Origin: Henricia sp. BOLD:AAB3569
Taxonomy: Eukaryota > Echinodermata > Asteroidea > Spinulosida > Echinasteridae
DNA length: 64,000 nucleotides
Direction of reading: 5' to 3'
Assembly: GCA_037783545.1 (NCBI GenBank)
Contig: JBBELK010000030.1
Location: 620,001-684,000, forward strand
A program made the translations under genes and the position numbers. The notes under the pieces are model-generated. The model was not told the DNA's origin and ran no database searches. It worked only from the letters and a program-made list of their open reading frames with translations. Below, in pieces: positions 48,101-60,100 of this stretch. The first letter of the stretch is position 1. Every line of letters starts with the position of its first letter.

Positions 48101-51100
48101 TGTTGAAAATCAAGGAAAATGTATCGAGAAAATCATCAAAATGATTAATGAAAAGATTACTTAGCTTTACTATAGCTTTTTGTCGTAAAGTATTATGAAC
48201 ACGTCAACTGAAGTCGGCAAAGTAAAACACACCTATCTTTTAAAATGTAAAGCATTTTTCAAGGATAAATTGATTTAAAGATCTCGTCAATCCTTTATAA
48301 TTACTTTTGAGAGTAAAACATTCATCAAAGGAATCCACAGTTGTTGTTTTTTTCTTCCCCATAAAAACCAAGTCCAAAGTCCTTCATAAATCTGGCGCGA
48401 GTCTGGTGCGAGTCCGGCGCCTGTCCCAAGCACATTCCGAGCCAAACCCGAGTCAACCACGAGTCCGCAACAAGTCCGTTATGAGTATGTCACACCGGCA
48501 TGAGACAAAAACTGTTACCTTTGACGTGAATCTGAATGGACGTGTTGTCACCAACGAGATATCCACAAGGCAAGAGCTCAGGCGGATCGGCATCTTTAGT
48601 CCTCGTGATTTCACCAACGACGTAACTATATACACTCTCGGCACTCAGACCAATGTTGGTCACGGGGTCAATTCGTAATACATACTCCTGTAACAGAAAT
48701 ATTGGAGGTTTTAAACAACATCAACAGTGTTATGTTATAACCTTTACAGTAACACAGTAATTTTAATAATTACATACGAAACAGACCAAAATGGAGACGA
48801 GCCACAGAGGCTGTTATGTAAAAGTCATCCTGCATGTTTTGGCACTTTCACACTGTTTGCCTATGAACATTTTATGTTTATTCGCTTTTTCACCTTGTAC
48901 ATTTTGACAGACCTAAGTAACAAACTTAACAAAACTTTGGAATTTAACCTTAGTATTCTTTGAAGGAGCTTGTTCCGATTTTTTTTCTCTCCAGAAAATG
49001 GATTTCATTGTAACATAATAATCATGGAAAATACCTCCCCAAAATACTACCCATCGGAAGAAAATGAAAAATTTGCAATCTCGAATTTGGATGTGGAAGC
49101 AAAAGGGTTGGTGTTATCGCTACTACTTGAAGATTTCACTGGTAAGAATACATATTAGGACTCTTGTAAACAATAGCTTCAGTATTACATTTTGATTTAA
49201 AAGACGGCAATACTGCTGAAGGTTACATGTGTGTGAACTGGTGTGGGTATGGTTTGGTTTAAGTGCATAATGTTAATACAAACCTTGAATATTCTTTTGA
49301 CGACACTATCTAACGTGTCCCAGTTTGTCCTACTGCTGATGCCTATTGTGCCTATAAACACCTCCTGTTGTTTGGGTGTCACACTCTGTCAGAAATAAAA
49401 TGAAAAAGAGATAATATAATAAGATTAAAGTACTTGAATGTGGTCCTAATTTGTATCAAAGAAAATCGCATGAAAAGAATTTCATAAAACAAATAGTTTT
49501 CTTTTTAAAAAACAGCTTCATCCTTATATTTTTACAAATATTTCTGAAAAACAGACAAACTCATTCTGTCGTAATAAATTATGGACAAGACACAACAAAG
49601 ATATTCACTGGAGGAATGGTGCACACACACAAACAAACACTTCCTATTTTTGACCAATGGGATGTATTATGCCACCACAAAAGGGCAACGAAGCATGCTT
49701 AAGTCAAACGTTTTTGGTTCAGGGCTTGGCACTTCGAACAAAATATTAACATGGATATCAGAAACATCCACCTTCAACACCAAATTCACCCCTGTTGAGG
49801 CCAACAAGAGAAGCTCAAGCAAGTAAAATACACACACGACAAGACAGAAAATCACAGAGACCAAGCCTGAAGCCAAATTCATTGGTTCCAAAACGGCTTT
49901 AGTATTTGAACTGTGAAAATGCATAAGGGTCTTTCCACAATAAAGGGGGCATTTTGGCAACACAGACCATATTTTCGAGGAAATACCATTGTCTGGTCAC
50001 AAAATAAAAGAAATAAGTTTCAGTTGTTCTGATGAGATAACTTAGGCCCAAGCGGAAATTTGTACACAGGGTTTTTAGAAAGGCATGTTGTCACACTATT
50101 TGTAATCCTTTTTGGGCCAAAGTTATCTCTTCAGAACAACTGAAACCTATTTCTTTTATTTTGAGACCAGACAAAGGTATTTTCTGGAAAATATGGCTTG
50201 TGTTGCCAAAATACCCCCTTTACTATGGGAAGACTCATATTCTGTTGAGATTAAAGGAACAAGTACAGCCCCTACAGTCTCCTAAAATGCTTGGCTGGGG
50301 TGAAATGTGCTCTGAAATAATCAAATGGAATAAAATAAAGTCCTCCGAGACACAAATTAACTCCAGGGCAGAGAAAATAATCACAGTAAAGTGCTTAACT
50401 CCAGGGCATTTGTATCATTATTGCTAGCTGGATGAAGGATGTTAGTTTCTGTTTTAATGGAAAACCGTGACATTTAAACTGGATGTGGGGGAGTTTTAAA
50501 ACATTGCCAGGCCCCAAATTTTAGGGAGGCCAGAAGGCAATTGCCTCCATTGCCCCTGGGGTTGCCCTTTTGCAGTCTTCTCACTGATTTGGGGATTTTC
50601 TACAGTAAATGCCCTTTACACAAGTATCCATAAGAATGTACAATGTATCATGAGGTACCGTGGTCAGCATGAGGTACGTGGTCACCGTGAGGTACCGTGG
50701 CCGAGTGGTTTGGGTCACTGACTCGCAATCACAGGTGAAAACTTGGGGTTGCGAGTTCGAAACTCGCCCCCGCTGGGGTACCTGTGCCCTTGAGCAAGGT
50801 ACTTAATCACACTTGCTCCATCCTTCGAAAGGGATGTAAAGCCATTGGTCCAGTGTGTTAGGTATTGGTAACGCACTTTAAAGATCCCAGAGCATTCTTT
50901 CGTGAAGAGCAAGGGGATTCCCCGGTGTCTCTGGCCGTTTCTAATTCATCATGGGTTTCCTCACGCTTGCGAGCGACAGTGCAATGGGCGCTTTTGAGGA
51001 ATCCTTGGTTTCAGTACCAGAAATAAATATGAATAATAATAACAATTAGCTTCAAATGCCATTTTAGGGGTAAAATCTGATACTTGAATTACTGATAAAT

Positions 51101-54100
51101 TTAATTTTGAACACAACAGGATGCATGTTCTTAATGTTAATGAAAAGTTTGTCATTCAGAAACATGTCAACTTTGCCTAAAACTGGTTGAACACACTTTT
51201 GTGCGTGTGGTGAGCAACCATTTTAACATTTACCGTTTTACCAATGTGGTGTCTGAAAATAAAAACCAAAGTTTGCAAAGATCGCTTATTAGTTACCTCT
51301 GCCTGTTTAGCAACTTCTGGTAAACTGTTTACAGCAACGGTCACAATGATTCGTTGGCTGTTGTTTGTCATACCGGAATTGTCGTCAAGAAGAATATCTG
51401 CAGAAAAAGAACACAAAATGTTGGTTTAATATATCACAAAATAAATATACAGTTTTGGGAGGGCACTGAGTGTACAGTACTAATAAAACCACATTAGGCC
51501 TTTTCCCACTAGACAAAATCTCGGGGGTGGCCCCAGGGCGACGTAGGGGTAAAAATAAGCCCTGATTCCCACTTTAAAATCTCACCCCCGCACCACCCCC
51601 GAGATTGCTCTTTCCCCGGGGCGAGTTCAACTCTGCTCGGGACCAGGGTTGAACATTTTGGCCCCAGGGCGAGACACTTTCCCTGGGGCAAGAACATTAG
51701 TGGGAAAAGGGGAAGGGGCGAGTTCTCACTTGTTCAAGTGAGGGATGAGGTGCCGATCTCCGGGGCGAGTTCGCCTTGGGGCGAGTTTCAGAACAACACG
51801 TGTGAATCAACGTGGGCTTGAACTCGGGGGCGAGTCACCCCTGGGTGGCCCCGAGGCGGCCCTGGGGCGAGTTCGCCCCAGGTTGGTTGTTCTAGTGGGA
51901 AAAGGCCTATTGAGGTGGGCCAACAATACAGACAAAATTGAACTGAAAGATATAAAAGAAGAATTGACTAACCTAAACTACCGTGGTCCGAGTTCATACT
52001 GAGCCGATGCCTGTCCAATGAATCACGACTGAGTCGTTTGGATGATCCTAGTGAGTTGAGAGAGGCTTGTGACGAGCTGGCATCAAGTGATCGATGAGCG
52101 ACAACTTGACGTTGCAGTTTGTCGTTCTCCTGTTTCAGTGTGCTCATCTCATTCTGTGCATTCAAAGATCAAACATGAGCTCTCTTATGGGTTGGATTAA
52201 AAAAATCATTGATTTCCTCAGTGAAAGTATACAGTAAATAAGAAGGGATTGGAACGTAAAGCCACTTATTTTACAGATTCTGCTGTTTAATATTTAGTTT
52301 CCGACAGTTTGTGCATCTGTATTTGAGATCCGCTTTGCAAAACTTATTTGAAAGTCGCCACGCTTTCATGACGGACCAGAAATATGTTTCTGACGTAATC
52401 ACCAATTCGACCAATGGCCATGTCTGAGCTTCATCACTCAAAGCTTATCATTGGTAAAATTGTGTGAAAATTTTTCTAGTTATGTCCGCGTAAACTCAAA
52501 CTAGCCTGGGTTACAAATGAATTTTGTAATTAGGAGCAAAAAAGGGGATGGAGAAATTTTGAAAATTTGAATTACGAAATGTGAGCTATGAGGCTCAGGG
52601 GCGTTACCGTCTTAATTTTTCCCCCCAAGGGACCATACAAGATCTCAAATCAAAGCTGCTATCTTTCAAATCAAAGTTACTATCCAAAAAAACCTAAAAA
52701 ACACAACGCTTAAAACACAACATGCTCACTTGATTTAAAGACAGACCAAGCAAAACTGTTGGTGACTTCAGCAAGGGCCATCTTGAAAAGGAGATTTTTT
52801 TATTGACTTCTAAATTTATTTTTGGCTCAGCAAGTAGCTTAGGGGCCATCTAAAGTTGTCAACATTTACATGGTTTTACGAAGCATAGAAAGGAGGCGAA
52901 GGGGGTTGAGGGCCACGTAGGACTTTACATGTTGACATTTCATGGAAGTGAAAACATTTTGATAAGTAGTATTTCACGGGGAAGGGGGAGGGAGAGGTAT
53001 TGAAAAATACTACATTCTGTAGAACCATGAAAATGTTGACAACTGCCAACTTGGGTTGCCGTTTTCCTCAACAGATATCTCTTGCGTGTGGCAGGCTTGA
53101 GTCATTATCTTTCCTTTGTCATGTAATTGTGATAACCCATACCTTCATTTTGTTCATTGATTCCTTCATCTGGTCCAGCTGATGTTGAGAGCTTAATGCC
53201 TCCAACTTGACGTCTGTTAGCTTAGTCTCTTTATCTCTCAGTTTTCTCTTCAGGTCATTGATAGTTTGTTGGCTCTTTTCTGCATCGTAGATTCTGAAGA
53301 GTCATAACCATAAAGCAACAAAGGTCTACACTTGGAACTGTTTACAGACATGGTCACTGAGCCAGTCTGGCGACTGCTTGAAACCTTTTTGGCTAATTAA
53401 TGGTCATTGAATTAGCAGATACACCGTGTTTACACTCGAATCGGCAAAGGTGGATACAGATCCAGCATTTTTATTGCGACCACAAAACTGAACATTTGCT
53501 GCGTTTACACTACACCAAATCGCTTCAACTCGACTTCAGAAACCGCAAAAGTCACCACTAAATGTAACTGCAGCGCATGCGTGAGCTGTTAGGTGTTGCT
53601 GCACTAGTGCCAGATTGGTCAATTAAATCTACTACACTGCGGGCACTGCCCCAAGGACACTCAAATTGCCGAATCTGTATTCGGGTAGCGTTTACACTAC
53701 AAGCGACCTTGACGATTGCAGGGTTCAACCCCGCGATTGCGGGGTTCAACCCTACCCCAAAGGTGACTTGAAAAAGGCGAATCAGACCCGGTCTGATCCG
53801 CCTTTTTTAATTCACCTTTTGCGTTTACACTTGGTGCCTACCCGGCTTCAACTCCCCTTTTTGGAAATTGCGGAGTTCGATTCGGCAAAGGCGAATCGAG
53901 TGTAAACGGGCTGATACAAAACTTACGCTGATGTCGAAGCGGATGACTTCAGTTGCTGATTGGCAGGGTATCCGCCACTGTGGAAGGAGCTGTTACTCTC
54001 CAAATCCTCCGTGTCTGTTGATGTGCCACTCTTCTTCTTACGACTGAAGGCTGCTCGGAAGGAACTTCGAAGCTAGAAACAGTTAAGTAATTTGTCATTA

Positions 54101-57100
54101 AATACACAGGATTGTAGTTTGGAATATCACAAGTCCATAGCAGGTCCCTGCAAGTTCCCACAAGTCCCCACAAGTCCGTGCAAGTCCCCACAAGTCTGTG
54201 CAAGTCCCCACAAGTCTTTACAAGTCCCCACAAGTCTGTGCAAGTCTCCACAAGTCTTTACAAGTCCCCACATATCTGTGCAAGTCCTCGCAAGTCCTCA
54301 CAAGTCCCTGCAAGTCCTCACAAGTCCCTAAAAGTCCATAGCAGGTCCCTGCAAGTTCCCACAAGTCCTGCGAAGTCCTCAAAAGGTCCTACAAGACCAC
54401 ATAAGTCCATGCAAGTCCCCACATAAGTCCGTGCAAGTCCCCATATATCTGTGCAAGTCTCCACAAGGCCCTGTAATTCCTCACAAGTCCCTGCAAGTCC
54501 TCACAAGTCCCTGCAAGTCTTCACAAGTCCCTGCAAGTCTTCACAAGTCCCTGCAAATCCTCACAGGACCTCAAAAGTCCACACAAGGCCCTGCAAGGCC
54601 CGGAAAGTTTTTTTCTCTCTCTTAGCTTGTCCAGTCTCCAGGTTTGCATGTCAGTGGCTCATAAAACTTACAAACGCACGAGTCAACATTAATTTTCACC
54701 ACCACCACTCAATTCTATCAAACTAGAAAACTACAGAATTTCATAGAACTTTAAAACTAAAATAGAAAGTTTACTTCTTGACAGAAGCAACAGCAAAGTG
54801 TTAATTACCAATGTATGGAATTTTCACTTCTACCAACTATTAAAACAATAGTCACTTGAAACAAACATTTGACATCAAATTACCAATGCCAAAAATTACT
54901 TCAGAGTTCAGAAGTAATCTCAGAATGAAATTTGAAAGCAAGTTTTCAAATCAGAGGGACTGATGGTTGGGGGAGGTTAGAAGTTGGGTCATTGTTCAGT
55001 ACGAGCAATGAGAGATGAGATACTACATGTAATTCTACCATGCTTGAGTGAAACTTTCAAACTTAAATGCCCGTAATACCATTTGCAAATGGGTAATTCC
55101 CGAAATTAGGGGTGCAAAATGTTTAGTGTCCCAGTTACGTACGACACTCTCTGCTTCAAAAATCGCCACTCATGATCACAAATTGTAGAATGAGTTTGCA
55201 AATTGGTGCCATATCGACGAACAAAGATTAAATTTAAGTGGTATTTGTTGAAATAAAAATAATTATTTTATACTGAAAAACCACTTTCAATCACTAAAAA
55301 CACTTGGAAATCTTAAAAAGCATGTCACACTTTTTGACCCCTAATTTTGGGAATTACCCAAATAACTGTAGAAATTTCATCTATGGCAGTGTTATCAGAT
55401 AACATTTAAATTCTATTATTTTAACAATCTTCGGTTGTTGATTTCCAGTAGAAAGTTACCATCGTTGACAGCACAAAAAATATGGTTTGTTTTGTCAACA
55501 AATAAGTAAAATTTTTAACAATTGCAAATAATACAGACAGGGCCTTTAAAGCAACTAAAACTACAAAAAAACAGATGCCATGAAATCAAACCAAGGGCGA
55601 AATGAGTGGAAAATGAACAGGCTCATGCAACAACTTAGAAGTACCTTTTCGCCGGATGAAATCTGAGCATGATTTTGGTGGAGAGATGAGTGGCAGGTGA
55701 TGGTGAATTGAAGGAAAATAGGGTGGGTGGGCAGAATGAAGGAATGTGACAAATAATTAGTTTGACAACGGGGTCATGACATCGCCTTTAAAAGGTCACA
55801 CGATGAGTAACAGGAATTAAATATATTGAATTTTGGGCTGCGTTCACTCATGTACTCGTAGTATTCCTGCACGCACGAACGGCAAGAATAACAACACTCA
55901 GGTCAGGGAGAGTGTGCTCTCGCTACTCCCCGACAAATGGGGAGTTTGCTCTTACTCCTGACAAGTGCCATGTGATTTGCACGAAGATGGCAGAACATGG
56001 GTGGAATTGAGTTGAATTTGCTGAAGGTGTTAACTCTATAACTGAAACAACAACTCACTAAGGATTGTTCCAGACAGCATCAAAGATGCCGGTACGTCTG
56101 TATTTTCTTCAGTTTCTTTAGAGCAGTATTTGTCGATTCAAGGCAAGAGACAGCCATTTTGACTAATGGCCCTTTCCAATGAAATTGGAAAGGGCCTATC
56201 ACTGAAAAAGCCATGCTTTGTTTCTTTATTTATTCACACATAATGCAGTCGTAAGGCAGTAAATACTTCCTCTTATCATACACTACTCACAATAAGGGAT
56301 ATTTCTATATTCAAATGACAAGGTGTGTCTGTCATACAGATACAATTGTCAAATCATATACAAAACCATTAAAGCGGAATGCATACCCTCAAAAAGGTAT
56401 CTGCATACATGCACCCCACAATATCCCCAACTTATTGTGAGTAGTGTAAATACATGTACTTCCTTTTAATTATCATGTATAGCTCTATTCCTCTTTTAGT
56501 GAGAAATTCTTCCCTTCTTGTTTGCTTGATTTTTGCTAAAGCGTGCTTCAGCTTGTACAAAATAAGGCAACACTGAATAAGAGCAGCCATGGTGTTTTTT
56601 TTTTAATAAAAATTGCTGTGATCTCAGGCACGAAAGGAAAAAGTGTAACCAGTTTGAAAGATGTTTAAGCTTTGATCTCATGCATCATTCATATAGTTCC
56701 CTACTTTACCACCCATGCACTTCTGCTTCAGAATTTACAATAACCACCCTTGCAACTTTTTTTATTTGGGGAGTGAGGGGAGGGGGAATTAGAGGGTGGG
56801 GCTCGGACATTGTGAGAGGAATGGAATGCAGAATAAATATTTGTATCAATGAAATTTTGGCACAAATTGGGCAGTTTTAAGCAAGGCTGTAGTCGAGAAC
56901 ATCACAAGTCTTTCACAAGTCCAGAGCTGATAAAATCACAAGTCCGTGACAAGTCTGTGACAAGTCCAGGACAAGTCCAGTAACAAGAAGCAAATGATGA
57001 ACACACACAAAATAATGCCTTTGTTGGAGTTCATTTGAATAGCTTGTGACTTGAATTAAGACCCAGGGACTTGTGAAGTCTTGTGAGGGCTCGTGAGGGC

Positions 57101-60100
57101 TCGTGAGGACTTGTGATGGACTTGTGATGGACTCGACTACAACCCTGGTTTTAAGCCTTTTACAAGTATATACAAGAGGGCATTTTCACGGTTTGTAACA
57201 TTACAGTAACATCAGTTACCGTGAAAATGCCCTTAAAATGACCCAGCAAGCAACATGTATGATGCTAATGCAACCTTTGTAAAGTGGCCACCTGTGTATT
57301 GTGGCCAGTTTTTTGTTACGGTTTAAAGGGTGGCCACTATAGACAAGTTTCACTGTACAGTAGGAGCTTTATCTGAAAAGAGCTTTATATCAAGAGGCTA
57401 TATAAGGACAGTTTACAGTTTTTGGGGGTGCCCTTTGTAGCGGCCTCATCAATAAAAGGCAAAATTTACGATCATCAAGTAGTTATAAAAAGTCTGCCGT
57501 TATGATGGTAAAAGTTGCCTTGGCCAGGGTCTACGAATAGGTTATGAGCAACACGTACATGTAAAGCATTTCCCCTCCCTCCCTCCCTCCCTCCTTTCCT
57601 TTACCCCCATACACACAGGTCTTTGGGGGCAGGTCTTTGGGGGCAGGGCAAGGAAAATATTTGGGGGCGGAGCAAAGAAAATATTTGGGGGAGCCATTCC
57701 CTTTTTCCCGGTGGTGCATCTCCACTAATCAAAACAAATCAATTCTCACCAATTTAAAATTTTGATCAAATCAATTCTGGTCAAATCAATTCTCATCTAA
57801 TCAATTCTCATCAAATCAATTCTCATCAAACCAATTCTTTTCTTACCCAATGCTTCTTTTTCTTGCCATTTTTCTTGGAATCAGTGACTTCCGAGTCAGT
57901 TACAGCTGAACCATAGCTTGACATGCTGGTCATGGAAGCCAGACTGGACATGCTATCAGTGGACAACTGCCGGCTGATTCGCACCTCTGGAACTAAAATG
58001 ATGAGAATAAACCATCAAATGTTAGTTTACAAATTGCAGAATTTGGTACTGCAAGTTTGATTAAGAAAATCGTAATATTGCTTATTGAAAAAGTTTGGAG
58101 AATGCAGTTTTTTAGTCTCACATGTCACAATTTACATCATCTACAGACAATTGTCAAAAATTTAAATGTTACAAGTTTCCCCGAAATGGAATAAAATGCT
58201 CAAGGCCCCCTCCCCCAAGTAAAGGCAAACTTTTTTTTTTTAATGTTCACTATTTAATTTAATTTAGTTTTTATGGTCATCAGACTATTCAACCATTAAA
58301 TACTGATGGGTAATTCCCAAAATTAGGGGTCCAAAAGTGTGACATGCTTTTTAAGATTTCCAAGTGTTTTTTAGTGATTGAAAGTGGTTTCCCAGTAGAA
58401 AATTATTATTTTTATTTCAACAAATACCACTTAAATTTAATGTTTGTGTGTAGATATGGCACCAAGGTCAATGCAAACTCATTCTACAGCCAATTTTCAT
58501 TGGTGTAGGTAACCCGGGACACCAAACTCCTATTCAATACCATGGAACAAGTTATAAGCCTTTATGGTCTTTTGTTTTGAATATTTTTCAGGAATCAGAG
58601 AACAAAATATTCAAGAAAATGATCTGGCCCCCTATAATCACAGGCCACAGTCCATTACTGAGAATTTGTGATCATAAGTGGTGATTTTTGAAGCAGAGAG
58701 TGTCGTACGTAACTGGGACACCAACAATTTTGGACCCCTAATTTTGGGAATTACCCTGATATAACATACCGCCATCCACATCAAGACTTTTTTTACACAC
58801 GGTGCATTTCACATGTATTTGACATAACCAAACATGGAATGAGGAACAAAAATCACATGGGCTTCATCGAGATTCAAACCCAAGATGACCTCTGACACAC
58901 AGGGCAGATGCTCTACCAGTTGAGCTATGAGACACAGTGGTGCATGTATACTCTCTCAGGCTTCCCTTAAGAACCCGACTTTGGTGTTGAATGGGTGCAC
59001 AACCAAGCAAAATAATTAATACTCTTTTATTTGGTGTGTAACTTTTAAATTTTCCTTTTAATTACAAATTAATTTTTATACTTGATTAACCAAGTGATAA
59101 TATGGAAAACAAAGTAGGAACTGGAAAAAAATTAACTTTGGTAAAAATCCTGGTACAAAATACCAGCATGCATGTCCAAGCTTGTAATGTTAGACAAACA
59201 GGTGTTGCTGATAGACATGTCAACAAATGACGCCATTAAACATGAATCTTGCAAAACAATTTGAAGTTTGCACCCATTGCGGAATTAAACTTATCTTTAT
59301 GTCATACTGATCAACACACCACAGTACAATTGTATTCAAATTGGATAGACCAGTCTCCCCTACCAATGCAAAATACTTCTCAACATACTCACAGAGCATG
59401 ACAGTCAAAAGCCACTTCAATCATATTTTTTTACATTCCGTTTCTGCATCCAGGAAGAGATAATCAATCCATCACCGCAAAAAAATTATTAACCCATCGC
59501 AGGTGTAGCCGACATGATATGGGCATTATGACACCGTCAAAGGTTCAAACTGGCAACTGCCAACTGCGGTGTTGTCAAGTTCCAAGCGCGCCCAGTTTCG
59601 TCGCAACTACTGACAGCTGTAAGTTGTTCTTTAAAACGGTTTGGACCGTAATGGCACAATAATGCAGCAGCGGGCAGAGCAAGCCAGGTTTGTACACAAA
59701 CCTTTGGACTTTGGCATAGACACATTAATTTGTCTGGGACGACGGACCATGTCACAACAAACTGAACTTGTCCGGTTTCGTTACTTAAAAACCTTTCAAA
59801 TATTTACAGATATTAATGATCTCCGGAATTTCTTACTGCTAAAATATGAAAACGTTATGAATATCAACCCAGTAGTAGCAAGTAGAAGTTATTTAGACTT
59901 AGGAATAAACGACAAAAATCTCAAGTAAATTTAGGTCATTATTGACAGTTTTGAAAGACCATTTGCAATGTCAGGCGACAATAAAACTAATCAGTATAAA
60001 CAGCTTTATAACAGAACTCCAAACTTATTGACATTTCACACCCGAACTTTAAGTGGCCTCAGCTATCTGTAAAGACATGGGTTATGAACTTTTTGTTTAT

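Larger units (their letters stand above)
49386..51296 (-). other. NAV intron (1911 nt)
   Basis: Phase 0 intron. It contains a hairpin element (49926-50234) and a nearly complete tRNA-derived SINE (50690-51050), preceded by three degenerate copies of the SINE start (gaggtaccgtgg). No other signal was seen. Confidence 0.85.
54073..57846 (-). other. NAV intron (3774 nt) with caagtcc satellite
   Basis: Phase 0 intron. It contains the 10/20-bp minisatellite 54110-54605, an element at 55090-55361, its relative of the satellite at 56884-57146, a short palindrome at 57176-57236 and an 18-bp array next to the exon at 57735-57838. 55370-56880 is otherwise featureless. Confidence 0.85.

Noticed and set aside
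54092..54726. Open frames encoding repeated C-K-S-P-Q-V-P-T-S peptides, and the reverse-strand extension of NAV visible exon 3
   Set aside because: They are translations of the caagtcc minisatellite. The minus-strand frame joins a real exon (53927-54072) to intron satellite sequence across a clear acceptor.
59641..59928. 95-codon plus-strand open frame in a NAV intron
   Set aside because: No recognisable motif, no splice or promoter signal, and ordinary AT-rich composition; most likely chance.
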